NCBI RefSeq assembly: GCF_002531575.1
Contig: NZ_NWTI01000001.1
Coordinates: 1 to 64,000, forward strand
Length of the DNA: 64,000 nucleotides
Direction of reading: 5' to 3'
From: Bradyrhizobium sp. Y36
Lineage (GTDB): Bacteria; Pseudomonadota; Alphaproteobacteria; Rhizobiales; Xanthobacteraceae
Shown here: positions 17,964 through 27,327 of the stretch, piece after piece
Numbering within the stretch: position 1 is the first letter of the stretch
Layout of the letters: each line of letters starts with the position of its first letter
Translations under genes and position numbers: made by a program
Notes under the pieces: model-generated
What the model was told of the DNA's origin: nothing
Databases searched by the model: none
The model's input: only the letters and a program-made list of their open reading frames with translations

Positions 17964-19775
17964 TCAGCTATCCACCTTCAGTGCGGCAATGAAGGCTTCC
18001 TGCGGGATGTCGACCTTGCCGAACTGCCGCATCTTCTTCTTGCCTTCCTTCTGCTTCTCCAGAAGTTTTCGTTTACGCGTGATGTCGCCGCCGTAGCATT
18101 TTGCGGTGACGTCCTTGCGCAGCGCGCGCACGGTCTCGCGGGCGATCACCTTGCCGCCGATCGCCGCCTGGATCGGGATCTGGAACATGTGCGGCGGGAT
18201 CAGCTCCTTCATCTTCTCGACCATGGCGCGGCCGCGGCCTTCGGCGCGGGTGCGGTGGACCAGCATCGAGAGCGCGTCGACCGGCTCGGCGTTGACCAGG
18301 ATCTGCATCTTGACGAGATCGGCCGGCTTGTAGTCGGTGAGATGATAGTCGAACGAGGCGTAACCCTTGGAGACCGACTTCAGGCGGTCGTAGAAATCGA
18401 ACACCACTTCGTTCAGCGGCAGATCGTACTTCACCATCGCGCGGGAGCCGACGTAAGTGAGCTCCTTCTGCGCGCCGCGGCGGTCCTGGCAAAGCTTCAG
18501 CACGCTGCCGAGATATTCGTCGGGCGTCATGATCGTCGCCTCGATCCAGGGCTCCTGGATCTCGGCGATCTTGACCACGTCGGGCATGTCGACGGGATTG
18601 TGGATCTCGAGCTCGGTGCCGTCGGTCAGCTTCATCTTGTAGATCACGCTCGGCGCGGTCGCGATCAGGTTGAGATCGAACTCGCGCGACAGCCGCTCCT
18701 GGATGATCTCGAGGTGCAACAGGCCGAGGAAGCCGCAGCGGAAGCCGAAGCCGAGCGCGGCCGAGGTCTCCATCTCGAACGAGAAGCTGGCGTCGTTGAG
18801 GCGCAGCTTGCCCATCGCGGCGCGCAGCGTCTCGAAGTCGTCGGCGTCGACCGGGAACAGGCCGCAGAACACCACGGGGATGGCCGGCTTGAAGCCCGGC
18901 AGCATCTCCGTCACCGGCTTCCGGTCGTCGGTGATGGTGTCGCCGACGCGGGTGTCGGCGACTTCCTTGATCGCGGCCGTGATGAAGCCGATCTCGCCGG
19001 GGCCGAGCTCGTCGACCTGCTGCATCTTCGGCGTGAAGAAGCCGACGCGCTCGACGTCATAGGCAGCGCCCGTGCCCATCATGCGCACGCGGCTGCCCTT
19101 CTTCATGACGCCGTCGACGACGCGGATCAGAACGACGACGCCGAGATAGACGTCGTACCAGCTGTCGACCAGCAGCGCCTTCAAGGTCGCATCGCGGTCG
19201 CCCTTCGGCGGCGGCAGGCGGGTGACGATGGCTTCCAGCACGTCGGGCACGCCGAGGCCGGTCTTGGCCGAGATCATCACCGCGTCGGACGCGTCGATGC
19301 CGATGACGTCCTCGATCTGCTGCTTGACCTTCTCGGGCTCGGCCGCGGGGAGGTCGACCTTGTTCAGGACCGGGACGATCTCGTGATTGTTGTCGAGCGC
19401 CTGGTAGACGTTGGCGAGCGTCTGCGCCTCGACGCCCTGGCTGGCGTCCACCACCAGAAGGGAACCTTCGCACGCCGCCAGCGACCGCGAGACTTCGTAG
19501 GCGAAGTCGACATGGCCGGGCGTGTCCATCAGGTTGAAGATGTAATCCTTGCCGTCCTTGGCGCGGTACGCGAGGCGCACCGTCTGCGCCTTGATGGTGA
19601 TGCCGCGCTCGCGCTCGATGTCCATGGAATCGAGCACCTGCTCCTTGCCCGCCATCTCGCGGTCGGAGAGGCCGCCGGTCATCTGGATCAGGCGGTCGGC
19701 CAGCGTCGATTTGCCATGGTCGATATGGGCGACGATGGAGAAATTGCGGATGTTGGAAATGGGGACGGTCGTCAT
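17964..19775 (-). CDS. lepA: Translation elongation factor 4 (LepA)
   Basis: Ribosome-bound GTPase (EF4) that can back-translocate or remodel stalled ribosomes. The 603-aa length matches the family. The GTPase motifs are G1 AHIDHGKST (16-24), G3 DTPGHVDF and G4 NKVDLP. The C-terminal domain unique to LepA is present and ends [21 protein letters not shown]. The start is the ATG at 19775 giving [20 protein letters not shown]; the 13-codon in-frame extension to 19814 is not used. It stands alone, unlike in enterobacteria where lepA precedes lepB; the window's lepB is about 38 kb away. A strong hairpin follows the stop. Confidence 0.98.
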   Translation of the reverse strand: MTTVPISNIRNFSIVAHIDHGKSTLADRLIQMTGGLSDREMAGKEQVLDSMDIERERGITIKAQTVRLAYRAKDGKDYIFNLMDTPGHVDFAYEVSRSLAACEGSLLVVDASQGVEAQTLANVYQALDNNHEIVPVLNKVDLPAAEPEKVKQQIEDVIGIDASDAVMISAKTGLGVPDVLEAIVTRLPPPKGDRDATLKALLVDSWYDVYLGVVVLIRVVDGVMKKGSRVRMMGTGAAYDVERVGFFTPKMQQVDELGPGEIGFITAAIKEVADTRVGDTITDDRKPVTEMLPGFKPAIPVVFCGLFPVDADDFETLRAAMGKLRLNDASFSFEMETSAALGFGFRCGFLGLLHLEIIQERLSREFDLNLIATAPSVIYKMKLTDGTELEIHNPVDMPDVVKIAEIQEPWIEATIMTPDEYLGSVLKLCQDRRGAQKELTYVGSRAMVKYDLPLNEVVFDFYDRLKSVSKGYASFDYHLTDYKPADLVKMQILVNAEPVDALSMLVHRTRAEGRGRAMVEKMKELIPPHMFQIPIQAAIGGKVIARETVRALRKDVTAKCYGGDITRKRKLLEKQKEGKKKMRQFGKVDIPQEAFIAALKVDS

Positions 19776-19968
19776 GGGCGCGGGATACCACTCACATCCC
19801 CGTGCGGCAACCATTCACTTGGTCTTCCCGGGGAGGCGCATCCGGCTGGGCAGCCGGCGGCCTAGGAAGGGGAGGACATCGATTCGCCATGCCAATCCGG
19901 GCCTTCCCACCATCGATTTCAGGGGCCGGCTCTGCTAGTTTTTGGATTTTCTGTCACGGAAACAGGCA

Positions 19969-21327
19969 ATGTGCTGGAAGCGCTTTTTCGCCTTTTTGTT
20001 CGCAACGTGTCTTGCCTTCCCGGCTGCTGCTGAAAAGCGCGTCGCCCTCGTCATCGGCAATTCCGCCTACCAGAGTGTGTCGCGGCTGGAAAATCCCCGA
20101 AACGACGCGGTGCTGGTGGCCGATACGTTGCAGAAGCTCGGTTTCACGCTGGTCGGCGGCGGCGCCCAGGTCGAGCTGGACAAGGCGAGCTTCGACGCGG
20201 CGGTCCAGCGCTTCGGCAATCAGTTGATCGGCGCGGACGTCGCCTTGTTCTATTACGCCGGCCACGGCATCCAGGTCCGCGGGACCAATTACCTCGTGCC
20301 GATTACCGCCAATCCGACGCGCGAGACCGACGTCGATTTCCAGATGGTTGATGCCGCATTGGTGCTTCGGCAGATGGACGGCGCAGGGACCAAGCTGAAC
20401 ATCGTCATCCTCGATGCGTGCCGGAACAACCCTTTCGGCGGACGCGGCCTGCGCGCCTCCGACGGCGGCCTGGCGCAGATCCGGGCACCGGAAGGAACGC
20501 TGCTCTCCTATGCCACGCAACCCGGCAACGTCGCGCTCGACGGGTCCGACGGCCACAGCCCTTACACGCGGGCGCTGGTCGAGACGATGCAGCGTCCCGG
20601 CCTCGACGTGCTCCAGACGTTCAATCAGGTGGGACTTCTCGTCAAGCGGGCCACTGGCAGCAACCAGCAGCCCTGGGTCTCCTCTTCGCCGATCGATGGA
20701 TCATTCTACTTTTCAGGCGCACCGGCAGGGCAGGTTGCGGCGGTCAACGTTCCGGCACCCGTCACCGCGCCTCCTGCGAATCTTCCGCCGTCCCCGGCTC
20801 CGCTCGCGAGAGCCCAGTCGGATTTCCTGTTTCCGGACTCCGACAGCCGCCTGCTTGCCGATGGCGATCTGAGGACGCTGAGCAAGGACGAGTTGCGTCT
20901 CGCGCGCAATGAGATCTTTGCGCGGCGAGGGCGCTATTTCAACTCGCCCGATCTGACGGCGCGGTTCAGCAGGTTCGCCTGGTACGTGCCCCGCACCTGG
21001 GATCCGCAATTGAACGCCGTCGAGACGGCGAATGTCGCCCTGATCGACCGCTATGAATCCGGCAGTGCGGCGCCGAGCGGCTTCATCTTTCCCGATTCGG
21101 ATCGGCGGCTGCTGACGGTCGCAGACCTGCGCGGGCTTTCGAACGACGAGCTGCGGATTGCGCGCAACGAGATCTTTGCGCGGCGCGGACGCTATTTCGA
21201 AGCGGCGGATCTCAAGGCCCGCTTCGAACGTCTCCCGTGGTATTCGCCGAGCACATGGAATCCAAAACTCAATGCGATCGAGGAGGCGAATGTGGCGCTG
21301 CTCGATCAGGCCGGCAAGCGTCGATGA
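19969..21327 (+). CDS. Exported caspase-fold (peptidase C14) protein with two YARHG-like domains
   Basis: A 452-aa protein with a Sec signal peptide (WKRFFAFLFATCLAFPAAA), so it probably acts in the periplasm. The caspase domain spans about residues 24-245: RVALVIGNSAYQ, the catalytic His99 in YYAGHG and the catalytic Cys151 in LDACRNNPF are all present. After a proline-rich linker come two tandem repeats of about 75 residues (about 284-360 and 370-447), each with LARNEIFARRGRYF or a close variant, resembling the YARHG extracellular domain. The M15 peptidase start codon overlaps its stop (ATGA at 21324-21327), so the two are translationally coupled. Orthocaspase-like basic-residue cleavage is likely for the fold but not shown; the substrate is unknown. 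Confidence 0.88.
   Translation: MCWKRFFAFLFATCLAFPAAAEKRVALVIGNSAYQSVSRLENPRNDAVLVADTLQKLGFTLVGGGAQVELDKASFDAAVQRFGNQLIGADVALFYYAGHGIQVRGTNYLVPITANPTRETDVDFQMVDAALVLRQMDGAGTKLNIVILDACRNNPFGGRGLRASDGGLAQIRAPEGTLLSYATQPGNVALDGSDGHSPYTRALVETMQRPGLDVLQTFNQVGLLVKRATGSNQQPWVSSSPIDGSFYFSGAPAGQVAAVNVPAPVTAPPANLPPSPAPLARAQSDFLFPDSDSRLLADGDLRTLSKDELRLARNEIFARRGRYFNSPDLTARFSRFAWYVPRTWDPQLNAVETANVALIDRYESGSAAPSGFIFPDSDRRLLTVADLRGLSNDELRIARNEIFARRGRYFEAADLKARFERLPWYSPSTWNPKLNAIEEANVALLDQAGKRR
20820..21310 (+). repeat. Tandem duplication encoding two YARHG-like domains
   Basis: Two in-frame copies, about 20820-21050 and 21080-21310, inside the caspase gene. The cores are nearly identical at DNA level (GAGATCTTTGCGCGGCG at about 20911 and 21169), which suggests a fairly recent duplication or gene conversion. 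Confidence 0.7.
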
Positions 21328-22094
21328 CCTCGGTGTTGCGAGCGACGCAAATCCTCATCGCCCTCGTGGCTGCGTCGATCCCGGCGGGCGCCCAAACCAG
21401 GACCGAGCTTCTCGATCGGCTGGTGCGTGCCTATCCCGACTTCCTCTCCGGTCACGACGGCAAGCAGATGTTCTGGCGCGACGGGACCGCAATGCCGGTG
21501 GACGACGGCAACGACGACAAGAGTTTTGACCAGCGCCTGCGCGATGCCTCGATTCTGGACCAGCTTCGCTTGCCCTACCCCGTCGGCGTGTCCGCGCCGC
21601 CCGCGGTGAACGCCGATCCTGGACGATTCCGGAACGAGCCGTTCTTCATGAAGATGTATGGCGATTGCCGCAAGGGAGCGGTGCAACGCAATCTCGTCAC
21701 CATCACCTGGCTGCCGCGGTCGTGGGGGAAGGCCGTCCAGGTGACGCGGATCAATGGCGTGGCCGACCGGCTCAAGCAGGTGTCCGCGGAGATCGACAGG
21801 CTCGAGCCGTCGCTGAAGACCGCTGCCTATCCGATTGCCGGCGTACTGTCTTGCCGGCCGGTCGCGGATACCGGCAAGATGAGCATGCATGGCTATGCCG
21901 TCGCGATCGATCTGAACCTGAACTATTCCGACTATTGGCTGTGGGCTGGCCGGGGGAAAACCATTCCCTACAAGAACAGGATGCCGCGGGAGATCGTCGA
22001 TATCTTCGAGCGCCACGGCTTCATCTGGGGCGGCAAATGGTATCACTACGACACGATGCATTTCGAATATCGCCCGGAACTGTTGGGCCGGTGA
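21324..22094 (+). CDS. M15-family peptidase (D-Ala-D-Ala carboxypeptidase-like)
   Basis: A 256-aa exported protein with a signal peptide (VLRATQILIALVAASIPAGA). The zinc-peptidase signature of the M15 family is present: SMHGYAVAIDLN (His and Asp ligands, about 187-197) and WYHYDTMHFEYRPE near the C-terminus (about 237-250). It probably cleaves peptidoglycan stem peptides in the periplasm. The ATG overlaps the stop of the caspase gene by 4 bases, so both are made from one message. The longer frame to 21237 would overlap the caspase coding region by 90 nt and is rejected. Pairing a caspase-fold protein with a cell-wall peptidase is unusual. Confidence 0.85.
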   Translation: MTSVLRATQILIALVAASIPAGAQTRTELLDRLVRAYPDFLSGHDGKQMFWRDGTAMPVDDGNDDKSFDQRLRDASILDQLRLPYPVGVSAPPAVNADPGRFRNEPFFMKMYGDCRKGAVQRNLVTITWLPRSWGKAVQVTRINGVADRLKQVSAEIDRLEPSLKTAAYPIAGVLSCRPVADTGKMSMHGYAVAIDLNLNYSDYWLWAGRGKTIPYKNRMPREIVDIFERHGFIWGGKWYHYDTMHFEYRPELLGR

Positions 22095-22182
22095 TCCCGC
22101 ATCGTTTCCGTGCGCCTGGGGCGGGCATTCATTCACGCCAAGCTGATTTCACTCAGGCGCAAAACGCGCTACGCAAGCGCCC

Positions 22183-23808
22183 ATGTCCACGACTTCGATC
22201 CCGTCCGCCCGAACACGCGTAAAAGCCCGGGTGAGCTACAACCGATTCCGGGCCTGGCTGGTGGCCTGCGCGGTCCGCCCCGAGGCGAGATTGTGGCTGG
22301 TGATCCAGCTCGCCATCCTGCATGCGGTGCTCTGGACCTTCATCCTGATCAATCTCAAGGCGGCGCAGGACGTTCACATGGACGTCGCAGAAGCCTATGG
22401 CTGGGGCCAGAAATTCCTCTGGGGCTACGGCAAGCATCCGCCGCTGTCGGGCTGGGTCGCCGGCCTCTGGTTCATGGCGTTCCCGGCCACGGACTGGGCG
22501 ACCTATGCGCTGGCGATGGCGACCGTCGGCGTCGGCATGGTGATCTGCTGGCTGGTGGCCTTGCGCGTCGTGGATGCGCGCCGCGCCTTCCTGGTCGTGG
22601 TGATGGTCGCGCTCTACCCGATCTTCAATTTCAAGGGTTTCAAGTACAACCCGGATCTGCTGCAGCTCGTCACCTTGCCTCTGCTGGTGCTCGCCTATCT
22701 CGACGCGTTCGAGAAGCGGAGCTGGCGGTCAGGCATCTGGCTCGGGCTCGCCGGCGCGCTGGCGCTGATGACTAAATATTGGGTGCTGACGATGATCGGC
22801 GCCATCGGCCTTGCCGCGCTGATCCATCCCGCGCGGCTGAAATTCCTGTCCTCGCCGGCGCCATGGGTCGCCATCGTGACGATGGTGGTGGCGATGATCC
22901 CGCACATCGTCTGGCTGGCGGATGCGCATTTCGTGCCGCTGACCTATGCCGGCGACACCTACAGTCTCCAGGACGCGAGCCAGGTGCATCAGCTCGTCGC
23001 CGGCTACGTGCTGCATAATCTCGGGCTGCTCGCATTGCCGGTGGCGCTGGCCGGACTGGCGATGGCGCTGGTACCGCCTTGGTTGTCGCTGCTCGCGCGC
23101 GCTCCCTTGCGCATCGTCACGCGCGCCTGGGGACGCGGCGCCAACGCGAGCGTCAATCTCTCGCAGGCGCTGAACGTGTGGGCGATCCAGATCATCGTCG
23201 CGCTCGGTCCGCCGCTCGGCGCGCTCCTCTTCAGCATCTACATGAAGACCGATTGGGGCATCTCGCTGTTCTTCCTGGTGCCCCTGGCGCTGGTCGCGAT
23301 CCCTGCGTTACGGGTGCAGAGTGCCAGCCTGTTCAACATCGCCGCGATCTGGCTCGTGCTCAGCGCCGCGACGCTGGCCGCCTCGCCCTGGATCGCCACG
23401 CGCGAGATGGCGGCCAATGCCGGCAACACCGCAACCTATGGCGCGCGCTCGGATCTCGCGCGCGAATTGACCCAGGCCTGGCACGCGCGCTTCGCCTCGC
23501 GCTGGGCGGTGGTCGCGGGGACCATGGAGACGATCCAGCCGATGGTGTTCTACAGCCCCGATCATCCGAGCCCGTTCACGCCGAACGAGGCCTGGGCCTC
23601 CGGGCTGACCTCGCTCGAGGACGTCAAGCGATACGGCTTCATCGGCGTGTTCGATGCGACCGACGAACGGCTGCCCAAATTCGAGAAATGGGTGTCCGAA
23701 ATCGCGCCGAACGCCGAGCGCATGGTGATGACCACGCGCCGCTTCACCCACGGCAAGGCCGGTCCGTCGATGAGCTGGAACGTCTACATCGCACCGCCGG
23801 GGAAATAG
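22183..23808 (+). CDS. GT39-like (PMT/ArnT-type) membrane glycosyltransferase
   Basis: A 541-aa polytopic protein with about 11-12 hydrophobic spans and a soluble C-terminal part. The first large loop contains VHMDVAEAYGWGQKF followed by GKHPPLSGW, matching the acidic catalytic loop and HPPL motif of lipid-phosphate-sugar dependent glycosyltransferases (ArnT/PMT fold). These use polyprenyl-phosphate sugars to modify lipids, proteins or glycans at the outer face of the inner membrane. It starts 88 nt after the M15 peptidase gene on the same strand and could belong to that operon. A palindromic repeat follows its stop. The acceptor is unknown. Confidence 0.85.
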   Translation: MSTTSIPSARTRVKARVSYNRFRAWLVACAVRPEARLWLVIQLAILHAVLWTFILINLKAAQDVHMDVAEAYGWGQKFLWGYGKHPPLSGWVAGLWFMAFPATDWATYALAMATVGVGMVICWLVALRVVDARRAFLVVVMVALYPIFNFKGFKYNPDLLQLVTLPLLVLAYLDAFEKRSWRSGIWLGLAGALALMTKYWVLTMIGAIGLAALIHPARLKFLSSPAPWVAIVTMVVAMIPHIVWLADAHFVPLTYAGDTYSLQDASQVHQLVAGYVLHNLGLLALPVALAGLAMALVPPWLSLLARAPLRIVTRAWGRGANASVNLSQALNVWAIQIIVALGPPLGALLFSIYMKTDWGISLFFLVPLALVAIPALRVQSASLFNIAAIWLVLSAATLAASPWIATREMAANAGNTATYGARSDLARELTQAWHARFASRWAVVAGTMETIQPMVFYSPDHPSPFTPNEAWASGLTSLEDVKRYGFIGVFDATDERLPKFEKWVSEIAPNAERMVMTTRRFTHGKAGPSMSWNVYIAPPGK

Positions 23809-23815
23809 TGACGGT

Positions 23816-23912
23816 GCCGTAGGGTGGGCAAAGCGTAGCGTGCCCACGGCTTTGTTGCGATTGGAGAATGCTCGTGGGCACGGCGCTTCCGCGCCTTTGC
23901 CCACCCTACGGC
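23816..23912. repeat. Palindromic repeat element, GTAGGGTGGGCAAAG family
   Basis: Perfect 18-bp terminal arms (GCCGTAGGGTGGGCAAAG at 23816-23833 and its complement at 23895-23912) with a second, inner pair. It fills the gap between the convergent glycosyltransferase and HPr genes. The same arms recur at 56851-56941 and, as a variant, at 50810-50900. Confidence 0.85.
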
Positions 23913-23926
23913 ATCGAGCGTGTGGC

Positions 23927-24244
23927 TCAGATCCCTTCCTCGTTGAACTTGCTTTCAACGAGCTCGGTGATCGCAGCCAACGCGGCTTCCGCATCGGTGC
24001 CGGCGGCGGCGACGGTGATCGTCGTGCCCGGTCCTGCGGCCAGCATCATCAGCCCCATGATCGAGGTGCCGCCGACGGTCTCGCCGCCGCGCGTGACCCA
24101 GACCTGCGCGTCGAACCGCTCGACCGCCTGGACGAATTTCGCGGAGGCGCGGGCGTGCAGGCCGCGCTTGTTGATGATCAGGAGATCCTTGGAAATCGCG
24201 CCCGCGGGCACGCCTGTCCCGGCTTGTGGCGCGTCGTCGCTCAT
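23927..24244 (-). CDS. HPr family phosphocarrier protein
   Basis: Phosphocarrier of the regulatory PTS. The 105-aa protein keeps the phosphorylatable His30 in KRGLHARAS and a serine (Ser61) in GGTSIMGLMML, the position phosphorylated by HPr kinase; both are needed for the dual control expected with the hprK gene two genes upstream. It carries a 20-residue N-terminal extension compared with E. coli HPr. Its ATG overlaps the EIIA stop by 4 nt. In alphaproteobacteria this HPr (NPr-like) serves regulation, not sugar uptake, since no membrane PTS permease is linked. Confidence 0.93.
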   Translation of the reverse strand: MSDDAPQAGTGVPAGAISKDLLIINKRGLHARASAKFVQAVERFDAQVWVTRGGETVGGTSIMGLMMLAAGPGTTITVAAAGTDAEAALAAITELVESKFNEEGI

Positions 24245-24642
24245 TTGCCGGCGAGCACGCGGCTGGCGATGGTGACGTATTTGCGGCCGGCTTCCTGCGC
24301 CATCGCGATCGCGTCGGGCAGCGGACGCTCCTCGCGCACCTTGGCGAGCTTCACCAGCATGGGAAGGTTGATGCCCGCGAGCACTTCGACCTTGGGCCGG
24401 CTCATGCAGGATATTGCGAGGTTGGACGGCGTGCCGCCGAACATGTCGGTGAGGATCGCAACGCCGTCGCCGGAATCGACGCGGTTAACCGCCTCGATGA
24501 TGTCGCTTCGGCAGAGATCGGAATCGTCTTCGGCACCGATCGTGATCGCTTCGATTTGCTTTTGTGGGCCCATGACATGTTCAAGCGCTGCCTTGAATTC
24601 GTCGGCAAGGCGCCCGTGGGTCACAAGTACTAGACCAATCAT
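24241..24642 (-). CDS. PTS system EIIA component, mannose-type (regulatory)
   Basis: A 133-aa EIIA-Man domain protein. The start MIGLVLVTHGRLADEF carries the phosphorylated His9, and GDGVAILTDMFGGTPSNLA is the family's second conserved block. It accepts phosphate from HPr; without EIIB/C partners in the window it probably has a regulatory role, as known for alphaproteobacterial EIIA-Man. The ATG at 24642 is chosen because it places His9 correctly; 19 further in-frame codons lie upstream but do not resemble the family. It is the second-to-last gene of the hprK-EIIA-hpr cluster and overlaps hpr by 4 nt. Confidence 0.93.
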   Translation of the reverse strand: MIGLVLVTHGRLADEFKAALEHVMGPQKQIEAITIGAEDDSDLCRSDIIEAVNRVDSGDGVAILTDMFGGTPSNLAISCMSRPKVEVLAGINLPMLVKLAKVREERPLPDAIAMAQEAGRKYVTIASRVLAGK

Positions 24643-24775
24643 CGGAAAACTCCTCGCGGGCGCTCTTGGTGCACCGCACGAACGCGCCACTTTGACCATC
24701 CAGAGCCCCCGCGCAAGAGGGGATGTTGCGTATCTCCCTGAATCTAGACGGATGGATGAGGGGAGCTGCGCCGGT

Positions 24776-25330
24776 CTATTCGGTCGCGATAGTGGGGTTC
24801 ATATGGTTACCATTTCCCTTCAAACAATCGCCTGAAGGGTTAACGGAAGATGAACTCTTGGTAGTGGTCAAGGCCGCGACAACCAGCGGGAGGGGCGAAT
24901 AGTCGCGGGCAACGGGGATTCGCGGTATTTCGACACCAGAAATGCTGGTTTTCAGGGATTCGGCCGGCGGCAGGCGCTCCGCATCCGCGGCGTCCAGATC
25001 GACCACGAGACCGACGGTCGCATGCTCCACGAAGTCGCAGCGGCGAATCCCAAGGCCCCGGATCTCGATCAGGCCGGCCAGGCGCGGCGCGGGACGAACC
25101 TCAATTTCACCGCCGACTGTCGCCAGATGGACACGGTCGTCCCCGACCAGAACGGCCCTTTCGATCACCCCGGCGCGGCCCGACATGATCAAATCAAAGG
25201 CAAGGCGCGATTTGCCCGAGCCCGAGGGTCCGCGGATCAGCACCGCCAGAGAGCCGACCTTGACCGCGGAGGCGTGAACGCTCGGCCCGCCTGCGTCCAA
25301 GCTGCCGTCGTTCAAGCGACCTTGGGTCAT
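24776..25330 (-). CDS. hprK: HPr kinase/phosphorylase (short alphaproteobacterial form)
   Basis: Phosphorylates and dephosphorylates HPr on the regulatory serine. The 184-aa protein corresponds to the C-terminal catalytic half only, as usual in alphaproteobacteria: P-loop GPSGSGKS (34-41), followed by AVLVGDDRVHL and the region RGLGIRRCDF. The N-terminal domain of the roughly 310-aa firmicute enzyme is absent. The C-terminal tail of about 30 residues, rich in Ser and Asn, is not conserved family sequence that I recognise. The start codon overlaps the chvG stop by 4 nt (25327-25330), so it is translationally coupled to the sensor kinase. A 133-nt gap separates it from the EIIA gene. Confidence 0.92.
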   Translation of the reverse strand: MTQGRLNDGSLDAGGPSVHASAVKVGSLAVLIRGPSGSGKSRLAFDLIMSGRAGVIERAVLVGDDRVHLATVGGEIEVRPAPRLAGLIEIRGLGIRRCDFVEHATVGLVVDLDAADAERLPPAESLKTSISGVEIPRIPVARDYSPLPLVVAALTTTKSSSSVNPSGDCLKGNGNHMNPTIATE

Positions 25331-27123
25331 AGCGCCGGCAGCCTCACCACGAAGCGCGCGCCGGTGACCGTCGGAACGCCTTCGTCATCGGGCGGGCCTG
25401 CGCGGTTCTCGGCCCAGATGCGCCCGCCATGGGCATCGACGATCTGCTTGGAGATCGACAGGCCGAGGCCGGAATTCTGGCCAAAGCCCTGATGCGGACG
25501 GTCGGTGTAGAAGCGCTCGAAGATGCGCTCCAGCGCGTCGTCGCGGATGCCGGGGCCGTCGTCGTCGACCACGATCTCGATCTCGCCGCGGACGCGGCGG
25601 CAGGTGAGGCGCACCTTGCTGCCGCGTTCGGAGAAGGACTGCGCGTTGGAGAGCAGGTTGGAGACCACCTGTCCGAGCCGCGAATCATGACCGCTCACGG
25701 CGAAGGTGTCGGTTGGGCTGCGGCCCTCGAAACGCGTCTCGACCGCGACGTCATGGCCGAGCTTGGTTTCGTTGGCGACCGACACCAGCGTCGTCAGCAG
25801 ACGGCGCAGATCGACCGGGATCGCATCCTGGCGCTGCAATTCGGCATCGAGGCGGCTGGCGTCGGAGATGTCGGAGATGAGGCGGTCGAGCCGCTTGACG
25901 TCGTGCTCGATCACCTCGAGCAGGCGCGCGCGGCTGGTCTCGTTGCGCGCAAGCGGCAGCGTCTCGACCGCCGAGCGCAGCGAGGTCAGCGGGTTCTTCA
26001 GCTCGTGGGCGACGTCGGCGGCGAACATCTCGATCGCCTCGATGCGGCTGTAGAGCGCGCTCGTCATGTCGCGCAGCGCGCCGGAGAGATGGCCGATCTC
26101 GTCGCGGCGGCGGGTGAAGTCGGGAATCTCGATACGGGCCTTGATGCGGCGGCGGACGCGCTCGGCGCTGTCGGCGAGCCGGCGCACGGGACCTGCGATC
26201 GTGCTTGCCAGCAGCAGCGACAGCATGATCATGACGGCGGCCGCGACGCCGCCGACCTTGAGGATGGCGAGGCGCTCGGCCGTGACCATCTGGTCGATGT
26301 CGTCGCCTTGCGTCGACAGCATCAGGGCGCCGTGGATCGCGCGCGAGCGCAGCACCGGGACCGCGACCGAGACGATCACCTCGCCGCGCACATTGACCCG
26401 CACCATCGAGCGCTTCTGGCCCTGGAGCGCGTCGGCCACCTCCGCATAGCCGTTGCCGTTCTCGGGGCCGAGCTCGCGATAGAGCGGCAGGTCGCCGCGG
26501 TTCAGCCAGGTGCGCACCGCGACCATGCCGCGCTCGACGATGCCGGGCTTCTCGGCCGGCGGCGGCAGATTGTAGCGCAGCACGTTCTCGAGGTTGCGGC
26601 TGTCGACCAGCAGGCTGCCGTTCGGATCGTAGATGCGGGCGCGCGTCTTGGTCGGCGAGATCAGCGTGCGCAGCACCGGCGCGACGCGCTCCGGATTGAT
26701 CGGGAAGTCCAGCGGCGAATATTCGTCCGAGCCGCCATAGGTCTCGCCCGGCTTGAGGTCGAGCAACCGGTCGGGATCGATGGTGATGGCGTTGGTCTGC
26801 ACCGTGGCGGAGGCCGCGATCGCGCCGGCGATGATCTCGGCCTGGACCAGCAGGCTCTGCGCCCGCGCGTCGATCAGGCCGGCGCGGAATTGCGAGAGAT
26901 AGAGGATGCTGGCAACCAGCGCGACGAGGCCGGCGAGGTTGAGCGAGACGATGCGACGGGTCAGGCTGGAGAAGGACAGCGCGAAGAAGAACTGCCCGGC
27001 GCGCTTCAGCCAGTTCAGCGGTCGGAAGCCCTGCGGCTTGTCTCCGGCAAATTGCTCCGGCACGCCGCCGGATGCGACATCCTCGGCGCTCGGGTTCTGA
27101 TCAGGCTGCGTTCGGTCAAGCAA
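25327..27123 (-). CDS. chvG: Sensor histidine kinase ChvG (ExoS)
   Basis: Membrane sensor of the ChvG/ChvI system, which in rhizobia and Agrobacterium responds to acid and envelope stress and controls exopolysaccharide and other surface functions. The 598-aa protein has a TM near 55-78, a periplasmic sensor domain to about residue 280, a second TM (GGVAAAVMIMLSLLLAS), a HAMP domain, the H-box FAADVAHELKNPLTS (His373), and N and G boxes (DSRLGQVVSNLLSNAQ, DDDGPGIRDD, GQNSGLGLSIS). The frame opens with TTG immediately preceded by an in-frame stop two codons upstream, so TTG at 27123 is the best start; there is no ATG nearby. It is coupled to hprK downstream. Confidence 0.95.
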   Translation of the reverse strand: MLDRTQPDQNPSAEDVASGGVPEQFAGDKPQGFRPLNWLKRAGQFFFALSFSSLTRRIVSLNLAGLVALVASILYLSQFRAGLIDARAQSLLVQAEIIAGAIAASATVQTNAITIDPDRLLDLKPGETYGGSDEYSPLDFPINPERVAPVLRTLISPTKTRARIYDPNGSLLVDSRNLENVLRYNLPPPAEKPGIVERGMVAVRTWLNRGDLPLYRELGPENGNGYAEVADALQGQKRSMVRVNVRGEVIVSVAVPVLRSRAIHGALMLSTQGDDIDQMVTAERLAILKVGGVAAAVMIMLSLLLASTIAGPVRRLADSAERVRRRIKARIEIPDFTRRRDEIGHLSGALRDMTSALYSRIEAIEMFAADVAHELKNPLTSLRSAVETLPLARNETSRARLLEVIEHDVKRLDRLISDISDASRLDAELQRQDAIPVDLRRLLTTLVSVANETKLGHDVAVETRFEGRSPTDTFAVSGHDSRLGQVVSNLLSNAQSFSERGSKVRLTCRRVRGEIEIVVDDDGPGIRDDALERIFERFYTDRPHQGFGQNSGLGLSISKQIVDAHGGRIWAENRAGPPDDEGVPTVTGARFVVRLPAL

Positions 27124-27170
27124 TGCTTACGCCCGCGTTAGGACAGCTTGCGAGAAGGTCCCCGCATCCT

Positions 27171-27219
27171 AGAGCATGATCCGGAAAAGTGTGTAGCGGT
27201 TTTCCGAAAAGGTCATGCC
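27171..27219. repeat. Short palindromic repeat (AGAGCATGATCCGGAAAAG type)
   Basis: The element begins AGAGCATGATCCGGAAAAG and ends with the inverted TTTTCCGAAAAGGTCATGC. This is a frequent rhizobial intergenic palindrome. A second hairpin-forming segment (GGTTCCGATGGAATCAGAACC region, about 27270-27292) follows. Together they occupy the chvI-chvG gap (27124-27327). Confidence 0.7.
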
Positions 27220-27327
27220 CAAACCATAACCTGGAGCGCGATGATCCCATCGCGCCCTGGAGCGATCCCGGTTCCGATGGAATCAGAACCGGCGATGCGC
27301 TTGTGTTTCGTGAAGCGGCCAGCCGCC

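Noticed and set aside
17892..19865. 657-codon plus-strand frame opposite lepA
   Set aside because: lepA is unmistakable on the other strand; the frame is a codon-bias shadow.
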